Source of the DNA: DATLZM01 sp035559315
Lineage (GTDB): Bacteria; Actinomycetota; UBA4738; HRBIN12
Assembly: GCA_035559315.1 (NCBI GenBank)
Contig: DATMBJ010000237.1
Span: forward strand, 1 to 14,551
Direction of reading: 5' to 3'
DNA length: 14,551 nucleotides
This document shows positions 1 to 6,980 of the stretch, in pieces. Under the pieces are notes generated by a model, which saw nothing but the letters and a program-made list of their open reading frames with translations, had not been told where the DNA came from and searched no databases. Positions within the stretch are counted from its first letter, which is position 1, and each line of letters starts with the position of its first letter. The translations under genes and the position numbers were made by a program.

Positions 1-66
1 GGAGAGGGCGGGGAGGGATCGCCCGAGGGACGGGGGAAGGGCGCCCCTCGGTACCTCCCCGCCCCC
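1..66. other. Non-coding or undetermined flank downstream of ftsZ
   Basis: This short G+C-rich stretch follows the ftsZ stop and its hairpin. It consists mostly of G and C runs. I find no ATG start with a convincing Shine-Dalgarno on either strand. One minus-strand GTG is open to the window edge, but it lies at the edge of the terminator hairpin and its translation resembles no protein I know. In related clusters the next gene is often a pgeF/yfiH-type or sepF-type gene, but nothing here allows that call. Confidence 0.4.
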
Positions 67-95
67 ACGACCGCCGGGCCGCGCGGGGCGGTCGT
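67..95 (-). terminator. Candidate terminator hairpin after ftsZ
   Basis: Bases 67-75 (acgaccgcc) and 87-95 (ggcggtcgt) are perfect reverse complements. They form a 9-bp, almost entirely G/C stem around an 11-base loop. On the minus strand the stem begins 4 bases after the ftsZ stop codon. No T-run follows; the next bases are G-rich. It would therefore be a tailless intrinsic terminator of the kind often proposed in high-G+C actinobacteria, or an mRNA 3'-end stabiliser. Position and stem quality are seen in the sequence. The terminator function is inferred. Confidence 0.6.
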
Positions 96-99
96 CGCC

Positions 100-1239
100 T
101 CAGCTCTTCAGGAAGTCCGGGATGTCGAGGTCCTCCTCGGCGTCGAACGCCAGGGCCTCGGAGGCCGGACGGAACACCTCCTCTTCCTCCTCCTCGAGGA
201 TCGAGGGCGCCGGCTCGGGTTCCGCCGCTCGCACGGGCTCGGGCTCCTCGAGGATCCGCGCCAGCCGTCCCTCGGGCCGGGCGGCCGGCGCGGCCAGCTT
301 GTCGAACCCCGCGGCGATCACGGTCACCCGCACCTCCTCACCGAGGGCATCGTCCACGACCGCGCCGAAGATGATGTTCGCGTCGGGGTGGGCGACCCTG
401 GTGATCGCGTCGGCCGCCCGGTGGACCTCGTGGAGCGTGAGGTCCGCAGGCCCGGCGATCGAGAGCAGCACGCCCTTCGCCCCCTCGATCGACGACTCGA
501 GGAGCGGCGAGGACACCGCGTTGCGCGCCGCCTCCTCCGCCCGATCCTCGCCGGTGCCGTGCCCGATCCCCATGAGCGCGGACCCGGCCCCGCTCATGAT
601 GGCCTTCACGTCGGCGAAGTCCAGGTTGATGAGCCCGGGCGTGGTGATCAGCGACGTGATGCCCTCGACCCCCTGGTAGAGGACCTGGTCCGCCATCCGG
701 AACGCATCGAGCATCGGCGTGTGCGGGTCGGAGACCTGCAGCAGCCGGTCGTTGGGGACCACGATCAGCGTGTCCACCGCCTTCTTGAGCTCGGTGATCC
801 CGACGTCGGCCTGCATCGCCCGCCGTCGCCCCTCGAACCCGAACGGGCGGGTCACGACCCCGATCGTGAGCGCGCCGAGCCCCCGGGCGATCTCGGCGAC
901 CACGGGGGCGCCGCCGGTGCCCGTGCCGCCCCCCTCGCCCGCGGTGATGAAGACCATGTCCGCGCCCTTCAGGATCTCCTCGATCTCGTCCGCGTGCTCC
1001 TCGGCGGCGCGGCGCCCGACCTCCGGGTCCGAGCCGGCCCCGAGGCCGCGCGTGGTCTCCCGCCCGATGTCGAGCTTCACCTCGGCATCGGACATGAGCA
1101 GGGTCTGCGCGTCGGTGTTGATGGCGATGAACTCGACCCCGCGGAGGCCGGCCTCGATCATCCGGTTCACCGCGTTGACGCCGCCCCCGCCGATCCCGAC
1201 GACCTTGATAACGGCGAGGTAGTTCTGAGGAGCTTCCAT
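100..1239 (-). CDS. ftsZ: Cell division protein FtsZ
   Basis: FtsZ is the tubulin-like GTPase that polymerises into the cytoplasmic Z-ring and recruits the divisome. The 379-residue protein is of normal length. An N-terminal Rossmann segment starts with VVGIGGGGVNAVNRM near residues 13-27. The tubulin signature GGGTGTG lies at 103-109 in an actinobacterial context (AGEGGGTGTGGAP). The T7 synergy-loop motif NLDFADVK is at 205-212, with the catalytic acids D207 and D210. The second domain closes with VTVIAAGFD near 313. Residues about 314-368 form a disordered linker rich in Pro and Glu, including a run of six Glu. The last 11 residues (LDIPDFLKS region) are the conserved C-terminal peptide that binds membrane tethers. 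The ATG start follows a GGAGG at 1249-1253. It is the last gene of the cluster, separated from ftsQ by 247 bases containing a candidate promoter. No ftsA precedes it, as is usual in Actinomycetota. Identity is secure. Confidence 0.98.
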   Translation of the reverse strand: MEAPQNYLAVIKVVGIGGGGVNAVNRMIEAGLRGVEFIAINTDAQTLLMSDAEVKLDIGRETTRGLGAGSDPEVGRRAAEEHADEIEEILKGADMVFITAGEGGGTGTGGAPVVAEIARGLGALTIGVVTRPFGFEGRRRAMQADVGITELKKAVDTLIVVPNDRLLQVSDPHTPMLDAFRMADQVLYQGVEGITSLITTPGLINLDFADVKAIMSGAGSALMGIGHGTGEDRAEEAARNAVSSPLLESSIEGAKGVLLSIAGPADLTLHEVHRAADAITRVAHPDANIIFGAVVDDALGEEVRVTVIAAGFDKLAAPAARPEGRLARILEEPEPVRAAEPEPAPSILEEEEEEVFRPASEALAFDAEEDLDIPDFLKS

Positions 1240-1248
1240 CTCCGTCGA

Positions 1249-1253
1249 CCTCC
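1249..1253 (-). promoter_or_regulatory. Ribosome binding site of ftsZ
   Basis: On the minus strand the sequence GGAGG lies 9 bases before the ftsZ ATG, a workable Shine-Dalgarno. A second GGAG abuts the ATG directly and is too close to serve. A 10-base perfect palindrome (tccccgggga, 1256-1265) ends 2 bases upstream of the GGAGG. If it folds in the leader it could affect ribosome access, but that is speculation. Confidence 0.6.
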
Positions 1254-1342
1254 GCTCCCCGGGGAAGTGCCCGGTCTACCTGGGGAAACGCCGTCCTCCC
1301 GTCGAAAGGCTAACCCTCAACTGGAACGTTATTGTTATATCT

Positions 1343-1393
1343 ACTTGACCTTCAGCTTGCTCACGCTACTACGGAGCTGCAGGTCCGTCAAGT
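1343..1393. repeat. Spaced 7-bp inverted repeat around the ftsZ promoter
   Basis: The sequence acttgac at 1343-1349 is repeated in inverse orientation as gtcaagt at 1387-1393, with 37 bases between the arms. On the minus strand the right arm overlaps the candidate -35 element and the left arm falls around or just downstream of the expected transcription start. This could be a two-site operator. Seven bases is short enough to arise by chance, so confidence is low. Confidence 0.3.
1363..1391 (-). promoter_or_regulatory. Candidate sigma70-type promoter for ftsZ
   Basis: Reading the minus strand, TTGACG (1391-1386) is separated by exactly 17 bases from TAGCGT (1368-1363), matching TTGACA and TANNNT. 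Transcription would start near 1356, giving a leader of about 115 bases before the ftsZ ATG. The surrounding stretch, about 1318-1346, is the most A+T-rich of the window and includes a TATAAC at 1339-1334. That TATAAC is an alternative -10, but it has no acceptable -35 at normal spacing. The whole 247-base gap (1240-1486) holds no other gene I can support. Independent ftsZ promoters between ftsQ and ftsZ are known in actinobacteria such as Streptomyces. Confidence 0.55.
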
Positions 1394-1486
1394 GCGGGGT
1401 GGGACCCGGTTGAGCGGACCCATGACAGTTCCGCCCGGACGTCGACGCGGCGTGCGAGGGCGCGATGGAGCCCCCGGGAGCCCGGA

Positions 1487-2245
1487 TCAGGCGACCGAGG
1501 CGCTCGGGGCCGACGGAGCCCGGACGTCGATGGTCGCGAGGGTGACCCCTTCGGCCGCCGCCCACCGCAGGATCGACCGCAGCACCCGTCCCTTCTGGGC
1601 GGCCCGCCCCGGCCCGCCGAACAGGACGCGGGCGCCGGAGGCCAGCCGGAGCCGGAGGGTCCCGCCGGGGACCACCGTAACCTCTCGGACCTGTGCCCGG
1701 AGCGCGGCGGGCAAGGCCGCCAGGGCCCGGGCCGGCGCGCCGGTCGCCGGGACCGGGACGCCCCCGCCGAGGGCGTCGGGTTCCGCCGCCAGCACCGGGA
1801 GGCCGGGGTTCCGCGACGCGGGGCCGAGCTCCGTCCCGTCCGCCGCCACGAGGACCGGCCGTCCGTTCCGCTGCACGACGGCCACCGGGGTCCGCTCGAC
1901 CACCCGGATCGTGACGGTCGAGGGGAGCCTGCGCGTCACGGCCGCGTCCCGGACCCAGGGGTCGGCCTCGATCCGCCGCTCGACCGCGCCGGCGTCGAGG
2001 AAGAGGACGTTGGTCCCGGGTTCGATGCCCGAGCGGCGGACGATCTCGGCCGCGCGTAGGTGGTCCTCGCCCACCACCCGGATCCGGTCCACGGCGAACA
2101 GCGAGGAGCGCCCGACGACGAGCCCCGCCGCGGCGAGCGTCGCGGCCGACAGGACGGCCGCCCCCACGCGCTGCCACCGCGGCACGGAGCTCCGGCGCAG
2201 CAGCCCGAGGGGTTCAGCGGGGCGGGGGATCGAGGTCGCCGACAA
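1487..2245 (-). CDS. ftsQ: Cell division protein FtsQ (DivIB family)
   Basis: FtsQ is a bitopic divisome protein that links the early cytoplasmic ring to the septal synthases, normally in complex with FtsL and FtsB/DivIC. The 252-residue product has a short basic cytoplasmic N-terminus and one membrane segment at about 27-46. A POTRA domain follows (about 49-118, beginning FAVDRIRVVGEDHL and ending with the family pattern LPSTVTIRVVERTPVAVV). The extracytoplasmic beta-domain includes the typical DGTEL segment near 136-140. The chosen start is TTG, because a GGAGGT sits 5 bases upstream. It lies inside murB, giving a 32-base overlap. A downstream GTG at residue 21 would still keep the membrane segment but has only a weak GGAG upstream. 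Sequence conservation in this family is low, but order and topology agree well. Confidence 0.93.
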   Translation of the reverse strand: MSATSIPRPAEPLGLLRRSSVPRWQRVGAAVLSAATLAAAGLVVGRSSLFAVDRIRVVGEDHLRAAEIVRRSGIEPGTNVLFLDAGAVERRIEADPWVRDAAVTRRLPSTVTIRVVERTPVAVVQRNGRPVLVAADGTELGPASRNPGLPVLAAEPDALGGGVPVPATGAPARALAALPAALRAQVREVTVVPGGTLRLRLASGARVLFGGPGRAAQKGRVLRSILRWAAAEGVTLATIDVRAPSAPSASVA

Positions 2246-3155
2246 GGTGCACCTCCGGTTCCAGCTCGACGTCGAAGCGCGACGCGACGAGGTCCTGGAG
2301 CGCGCGGATCAGCGCCACCACGTCGGCCGCGCGGGTCCCGGGGGCCGCGACGATGAAGTTGGCGTGCTTCTCGGAGACCGCCGCGCCGCCGACCGACATC
2401 CCCTTGGCCCCGGCGGCCTCGAGGAGCCGCGCCGCGTGGTCGCCCGGCGGGTTCTTGAACACGCTCCCGCAGTTCGGCTCGGCGAGGGGCTGGGTCCGCC
2501 GCCGCCACGCTCGGGCCTCGTCCATGAGGGCGCGGATCTCGGCCCGGTCCCGCGGACGGAGGCGGAGCCGGGCCGCGGTCACGACGGCGTCGTCGGGGAG
2601 GCCCGACCGTCGGTACCCGAAGCCCGCGGCCGCCGCCTCGACGGCCTCGGGCGCCCCCGCGAGCATCCGGAACACCTCCACCCCCTCGATCACCTCCGAG
2701 AGTTCGTGTCCGTGCGCCCCGGCGTTCATCCGGACCGCGCCTCCCAGGGTCGCCGGGATCGCCACCCCGAACTCGAGGCCGCCGAGCCCGTGCTGGAACG
2801 CCACCCCCGCGAGCGCGGGCAGCGGCATCGCGCCCCCCGCCGCGATGCGATCGCCGTCGCGCGCGGCCCACCGGAAGCCCCGGCCCAGCCGGAGCACCAG
2901 CCCCGGGAACCCCTCGTCCGCCACGAGCACGTTGGAGCCCTTGCCGAGCACGACGTAGGGCAGGCCGGTCTCCCGCACGGCCCTCGACGCCGCCGCCAGG
3001 TCCTCCATCGAGGTCGGCTCGAGGTACAGGGCGGCCGGCCCCCCGATCCGGAACGTCGTGAGCGGGGCCAGCGGGAACCCCACCCGCACCCGGTCGCCGC
3101 ACGCCGCCCGCAGGAGGGCCTCGGCCCGCTCCAGCGCCCGCCGGTCCGCCCTCAC
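2214..3155 (-). CDS. murB: UDP-N-acetylenolpyruvoylglucosamine reductase MurB
   Basis: MurB is the cytoplasmic FAD enzyme that uses NADPH to reduce UDP-GlcNAc-enolpyruvate to UDP-MurNAc, the second committed step of peptidoglycan precursor synthesis. The 313 residues show the FAD-binding signatures TTFRIGGPA (33-41), GKGSNVLV (71-78) and IPATLGGAVRMNAGAHG (133-149). They also show YRRS (181-184), CGSVFKNP (229-236, with Ser231 as the expected proton donor), HANFIV (264-269) and the C-terminal PEV with Glu301, the expected catalytic acid. Length and spacing suggest the shorter type II form. The GTG start overlaps the murC stop as GTGA, with a GGAGG about 5 bases upstream. Its 3' end contains the ftsQ start. 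Its place between murC and ftsQ resembles the ddlB slot of E. coli and differs from Mycobacterium, where murB lies elsewhere. Confidence 0.97.
   Translation of the reverse strand: MRADRRALERAEALLRAACGDRVRVGFPLAPLTTFRIGGPAALYLEPTSMEDLAAASRAVRETGLPYVVLGKGSNVLVADEGFPGLVLRLGRGFRWAARDGDRIAAGGAMPLPALAGVAFQHGLGGLEFGVAIPATLGGAVRMNAGAHGHELSEVIEGVEVFRMLAGAPEAVEAAAAGFGYRRSGLPDDAVVTAARLRLRPRDRAEIRALMDEARAWRRRTQPLAEPNCGSVFKNPPGDHAARLLEAAGAKGMSVGGAAVSEKHANFIVAAPGTRAADVVALIRALQDLVASRFDVELEPEVHLVGDLDPPPR
2251..2256 (-). promoter_or_regulatory. Ribosome binding site deciding the ftsQ TTG start
   Basis: The minus strand reads GGAGGT, then 5 bases (GCACC), then TTG at 2245-2243. This near-consensus Shine-Dalgarno at good spacing, inside the 3' end of murB, favours the TTG over the later GTG at 2185-2183. 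Ribosomes finishing murB would pass over this site, which fits translational coupling of the two genes. Confidence 0.7.
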
Positions 3156-4585
3156 CGTCCCTCCGATCGGCGCAGGACCTCGTCGGCCACGGTCGTGACG
3201 TCCCCGGCCCCGAGCGTGAGCACGAGGTCGCCCTCCCCCACCTCACGGAGCAGGAACGAGATCACGTCGGCCCGGTGCGGCAGGTACGCGACGGGGCGCC
3301 CCGGCGCCGCCTCCCGCAGGGCCTCCGCGACGAGCTCGCCCGAGACGCCGGGGATGGGATCCTCGCCCGCCGCGTACACGTCGGTCACCACGGCGACGTC
3401 GGCGCCGGCGAGGCTGCGCCCGAGCTCCTTCCACATCGCCTCGGTCCGCGTGTACCGGTGGGGCTGGAAGACCACCACGAGCCGGCCCCGCGCCGCGCGA
3501 CGGGCCGCCGCGATGGTGGCGGCCACCTCCGTCGGGTGGTGGGCGTAGTCGTCGTAGATCTCCGCCCCCCGCGCGCTCCCCCTGCGCTCGAACCGGCGTC
3601 GCACGCCGGGGAACGACCCGAGCGCGGCGGCCGCCTCGGACGCCGGCACGCCGACCAGGCCCGCGGCGAGGACCGCCGCGGCGGCGTTCAGGACGTTGTG
3701 GGCGCCGGGCGCCGGCAGCGCCACCTCCACCTCGCCCTCGGCGAGCCCCAGGCGTCCCGCGGCCGGTGCCTCCCGCAGGACGCGGACCGGGACGTCGACG
3801 CCTCCGCCGGTCCCGTAGGTGAGGGCCCGCACCCCGGCCCGCGCCAGGGCCGCCCGGACGCCGGGGTCGTCCCCGCAGGCCACGACCCGCCCGGCCCCGC
3901 GGACGAACGTCGCGAAGGCCCCCTCGATCTCGGTGCGCCCGCCCCGGTAGAAGTCCAGGTGGTCCTCCTCCACGTTCGTCACCACGGCCACCTCCGGCCG
4001 GAGGAGCAGGAACGACCCGTCGCTCTCATCGGCCTCGGCCACGAACACCCCGCCGCCGCCGTGGCGCGCGCCCGACCCGATCTCGTTCACGTCTCCGCCG
4101 ACGACGAACGTGGGGTCGAGCCCGCACCGGTCGAGGATCCAGGCCAGCATCGAGGTCGTGGTGGTCTTCCCGTGCGTGCCGGCGACCGCCAGGGTCCGGT
4201 GGCGGGCGGTCAGGGCCGCGAGCACCTGGGCCCGCGCGAGCACCGGGATCCCGCGGGCGCGGGCCGCCGCGAGCTCCGGGTTCCCTTCCCGGATCGCGCT
4301 CGAGACCACGACGACGTCCGGCTCGCCGACCTGCTCAGGCCGATGGCCCACGAACACCCCGGCCCCCGCCGCCCGCAGGTCGTCGAGGACCGCCGACGCC
4401 TTGAGGTCCGAGCCCGTCACCTCGACGCCCCGGGCCAGGAGCAGTCGCGCGATCCCGCTCATCCCCGCGCCCCCGATCCCGATCAGGTGGGCGCGGCGGA
4501 CCCCTGCGAGGTCCGGCACGGGGAGCGTGGGGATGCTCCCCGCGGGTGGGACGTAGAGCTGGGCCTCCACCGCCCCCGGGCTCAC
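3152..4585 (-). CDS. murC: UDP-N-acetylmuramate--L-alanine ligase MurC
   Basis: MurC is the cytoplasmic ATP-dependent ligase that adds the first amino acid, L-alanine, to UDP-MurNAc. The 477-residue protein has the three Mur-ligase domains. The N-terminal nucleotide-binding part contains HLIGIGGAGMSG (33-44). The ATP-binding P-loop GTHGKTTTT (136-144) has the His that is typical of MurC. EADESDGSF (184-192), VTNVEEDHLDFY (202-213) and the C-terminal DDYAHHPTE (345-353) and FQPHRYTR (373-380) complete the family pattern. The GTG start overlaps the murG stop as GTGA, and the upstream minus strand carries GGAGGAGG. A second in-frame GTG five codons later is possible but has a poorer upstream site. 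The gene ends in another GTGA overlap with murB. Confidence 0.97.
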   Translation of the reverse strand: MSPGAVEAQLYVPPAGSIPTLPVPDLAGVRRAHLIGIGGAGMSGIARLLLARGVEVTGSDLKASAVLDDLRAAGAGVFVGHRPEQVGEPDVVVVSSAIREGNPELAAARARGIPVLARAQVLAALTARHRTLAVAGTHGKTTTTSMLAWILDRCGLDPTFVVGGDVNEIGSGARHGGGGVFVAEADESDGSFLLLRPEVAVVTNVEEDHLDFYRGGRTEIEGAFATFVRGAGRVVACGDDPGVRAALARAGVRALTYGTGGGVDVPVRVLREAPAAGRLGLAEGEVEVALPAPGAHNVLNAAAAVLAAGLVGVPASEAAAALGSFPGVRRRFERRGSARGAEIYDDYAHHPTEVAATIAAARRAARGRLVVVFQPHRYTRTEAMWKELGRSLAGADVAVVTDVYAAGEDPIPGVSGELVAEALREAAPGRPVAYLPHRADVISFLLREVGEGDLVLTLGAGDVTTVADEVLRRSEGR

Positions 4586-5682
4586 CCCGCCGCCTCCTCC
4601 ACGAGCTCCGCCACCCTCGCCGCCGCGTCGGGCTTCCCCCACGCGGTCGCGCGCTCGGCCATCCGCGCCAGCGTCGCCGGGTCCTCGAGGAGGGCCGCGA
4701 TCCGGGTCCCCAGGACCCTCGGGGTGAGCTCCACGTCCCGCAGCACGACCGCGGCCCCGGCCCGCTCGACGGCCCGGGCGTTCGCCTCCTGGTGGTTCGC
4801 CGTGGCGTACGGGTAGGGGACGAGGATCGCCGGGAGCCCGCAGACCGTGATCTCGGCGATGCTCGAGGCGCCGGCCCGGGCCACCACGAGGTCGGCGGCC
4901 GCGTACGCGAGCTCCATCCGATCGAGGAACGGGAGCGCGCGCACCCGGAGCCGCCCCCCTGCGCCGTCCGCCTCCTCGACCATCCCGCGGTGCGCCTCGC
5001 CGGTCAGCACCAGGAGCTGGAGATCCCCGCGGTCCCCGAGGAGGCGCGCGGCGCCCGCCGCGGCCTCGTCGATCCTGCGCGCCCCCTGGCTCCCACCGAA
5101 CACCACCACGGTCCGCCGCCCGGGCTCGAGCCCGAGCGCAGCCCTGGCCTCGTCCGCGAGATCGGCGCGGCGCTCCCGCACCGCCACGATCTCCTCCCGC
5201 ACCGGGTTCCCGGTGACGACCGCGCGGGCCCGTCCGGGGAGCGTGGCGGCCGCCTCCGCGAACGACAGCCCGATCCGCCTGGCCCACCGGGCGAACAGCC
5301 GGTTCGCGAGCCCCGCCACCGCGTTCTGCTCGTGGAGCACCACCGGACGGCGCGCCGCGAGGGCCGCGAGCACCGGCGGGACGCTCACGTAGCCCCCCAT
5401 CCCCACGACGACGTCCGCCCGGTCCACGAGGGGCCGGCACGCTCGGACCCCCTGCGCGGCGGCCAGCGGCGCGCGCAGGGCCCCGGTCGATACCTTCCGC
5501 GGGAACGGGCGGGCCTGGACCGCCGCGAACCCGAACCCCTCCGCCCGTGCCACGCGGGCCTCGGGTCCCCCGGCGGTCCCCGCGAACACCACCTCCGCGC
5601 CCGCGGCGCGGAGGTGCCGTGCGAGCGCCAGCGCGGGGAACACGTGCCCCGCCGTCCCGCCAGCGGCGATCACCACCCTCAC
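4582..5682 (-). CDS. murG: Lipid II synthase MurG (UDP-GlcNAc transferase)
   Basis: MurG is the membrane-associated GT-B glycosyltransferase that adds GlcNAc from UDP-GlcNAc to lipid I on the inner face of the membrane, making lipid II. The 366 residues carry the N-terminal glycine loop GGTAGHVFP (8-16, with the conserved His13), HEQN (117-120) and GNPVR (158-162). The C-domain loop is GGSQGA (196-201). The UDP-GlcNAc-binding region follows (RAGASSIAEI, 269-278, and PYPYATANHQEANA, 289-302). No signal peptide or membrane span is seen, as expected. The GTG start overlaps the ftsW stop as GTGA and follows a GGAGG at good distance. The frame stays open far upstream through ftsW, but that extension does not resemble MurG and overlaps a conserved gene. 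Confidence 0.97.
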   Translation of the reverse strand: MRVVIAAGGTAGHVFPALALARHLRAAGAEVVFAGTAGGPEARVARAEGFGFAAVQARPFPRKVSTGALRAPLAAAQGVRACRPLVDRADVVVGMGGYVSVPPVLAALAARRPVVLHEQNAVAGLANRLFARWARRIGLSFAEAAATLPGRARAVVTGNPVREEIVAVRERRADLADEARAALGLEPGRRTVVVFGGSQGARRIDEAAAGAARLLGDRGDLQLLVLTGEAHRGMVEEADGAGGRLRVRALPFLDRMELAYAAADLVVARAGASSIAEITVCGLPAILVPYPYATANHQEANARAVERAGAAVVLRDVELTPRVLGTRIAALLEDPATLARMAERATAWGKPDAAARVAELVEEAAG

Positions 5683-6980
5683 CTCGACCCTCCGCCCCCG
5701 GCCCGGGGACCCCGCCCGGACGCGGCGCGCGGCGTCCGGACGTCCCCCGCTCCGCGCCGGCGCCCGGGGGCGCGCCGCGCCGCTCGAGGACGCGCCCCCT
5801 CGGGCCACGCCGAGGCCCGCGCGATGCTCACCAGGATGCCCACCGCGGCCAGCGTCACGACGAGGGACGAGCCCCCGTAGGAGAGGAGGGGGAGCGGCAC
5901 CCCGGTGATCGGGAGGAGCCCGGTGACGGCCCCCAGGTTCACCACGGTCTGCAGCCCGAGCCACGAGACGATCCCCGCGGCGAGCAGCCGTCCGAACGTG
6001 TCGGGCGCGCGCAGCGCGACCCGGACCCCGCCGTAGAGCAGCGCGCCGAAGGCGGCGAGCACGACGAGGGCGCCGACGAGCCCCAGCTCCTCGCCGAGGA
6101 TGGAGAAGATGAAGTCGGTGTGGGCGTTCGGCACGTACATCCATTTCTGCCGGCTGGCCCCGAGCCCCACCCCGAACCACCCGCCGGACGCCAGGGCGAT
6201 CAGCGACTGGATCAGCTGGTACCCGGTGTTCCGTGCGTCGGCCCAGGGGTCGAGGAACGCCGCCAGCCGGGCCCGCTGGTAGGGCTGCATCGTGAGGAGC
6301 GCGAGGGCCGAGAGCAGCCCGCCCGAGGCGACGAGGTAGCGCAACCGCACCCCGGCGGCGAACAGGAGCAGGAAGACGGTCCCCACGAGGATGACGGTGG
6401 TCCCGAGGTCGGGCTGGACGTAGACCATCGCGCACACCGCGCCCACCACCGGGACGAGCGGCACGACGAGGTGCCCGGGGTCCCCGAGCAGGTCCCACTT
6501 CCGGGAGAGCACCGCGGCGGCGAACGCGACGACCGCGAGCTTCGCGAGCTCCGAGGGCTGGACGGTGATCGGCCCGAGCTGCAGCCACCGCGCCGATCCC
6601 CCCGCGACCCGCCCCGCGGCGGGGTGCAGCACGAGCGCCAGGAGGGCCGCGGTCGCGGCGAGCAGCGGCGCCGCGAGCCGCTGCCAGGCCCGGTAGCGCA
6701 TCCGCGCCGTGGAGACGAGGGCGATCGCGCCGACCGCCGCGTAGGCGAGCTGACGCCAGAAGAACACGAAGCTCGAGCCGTACCGCGCGTAGGCCGACAC
6801 CGAGCTCGCCGAGAGGACCATCACGAGCCCGGTCACCGTCAGGAACACCGTCGGCAGCAACAGGAAGCCCACGCTCCGCCGCGCCGCCGCCGCCCTCGAG
6901 GCGCGCCGCGCGGCGCGCGCCCGGTCCCGGTCCCAGGCCAGACGGAGGTGGCCCCGGACCGCCTCCTGCCGTGCCGCCAT
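5679..6980 (-). CDS. ftsW: Septal peptidoglycan glycosyltransferase FtsW (SEDS family)
   Basis: FtsW is the polytopic SEDS polymerase that joins lipid II into glycan strands at the septum, working with the transpeptidase FtsI encoded in the same operon. The 433-residue protein has about ten hydrophobic segments between residues 37 and 388. SEDS hallmarks are QPSELAK (141-147), QPDLGTT (189-195), AHTDFIFSILGEELG (286-300; Asp289 aligns with the presumed catalytic Asp) and PLPLLSYGGSS (362-372). Both ends are cytoplasmic and strongly basic: residues about 18-35, and a tail at about 387-433 rich in Arg, Pro and Gly. The ATG shares its A with the murD stop (TGATG) and has a strong GGGGAGG 7 bases upstream. 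The gene ends in a GTGA overlap with murG. Position next to murD and murG supports FtsW rather than its paralogue RodA. Confidence 0.96.
   Translation of the reverse strand: MAARQEAVRGHLRLAWDRDRARAARRASRAAAARRSVGFLLLPTVFLTVTGLVMVLSASSVSAYARYGSSFVFFWRQLAYAAVGAIALVSTARMRYRAWQRLAAPLLAATAALLALVLHPAAGRVAGGSARWLQLGPITVQPSELAKLAVVAFAAAVLSRKWDLLGDPGHLVVPLVPVVGAVCAMVYVQPDLGTTVILVGTVFLLLFAAGVRLRYLVASGGLLSALALLTMQPYQRARLAAFLDPWADARNTGYQLIQSLIALASGGWFGVGLGASRQKWMYVPNAHTDFIFSILGEELGLVGALVVLAAFGALLYGGVRVALRAPDTFGRLLAAGIVSWLGLQTVVNLGAVTGLLPITGVPLPLLSYGGSSLVVTLAAVGILVSIARASAWPEGARPRAARRAPGRRRGAGDVRTPRAASGRGPRAGGGGSR

Noticed and set aside
1345..1370. Possible plus-strand promoter (TTGACC with TACTAC 16 bases later)
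   Set aside because: No plus-strand gene follows it, and the -10 match is poor.
1390..1423. An 11-codon ATG frame on the minus strand in the ftsQ-ftsZ gap, ending at the -35 element
   Set aside because: It has no ribosome binding site and a random composition. It lies upstream of the proposed ftsZ transcript, so it is unlikely to be a leader peptide.
1332..3548. A 738-codon plus-strand open frame across ftsQ, murB and the start of murC
   Set aside because: It is antisense to conserved genes, its translation is low-complexity Arg/Pro/Ala, and stop codons are rare by chance at this base composition. The many other long plus-strand frames (for example 3275-4816, 5547-7043, 6971-8419) are the same artefact.
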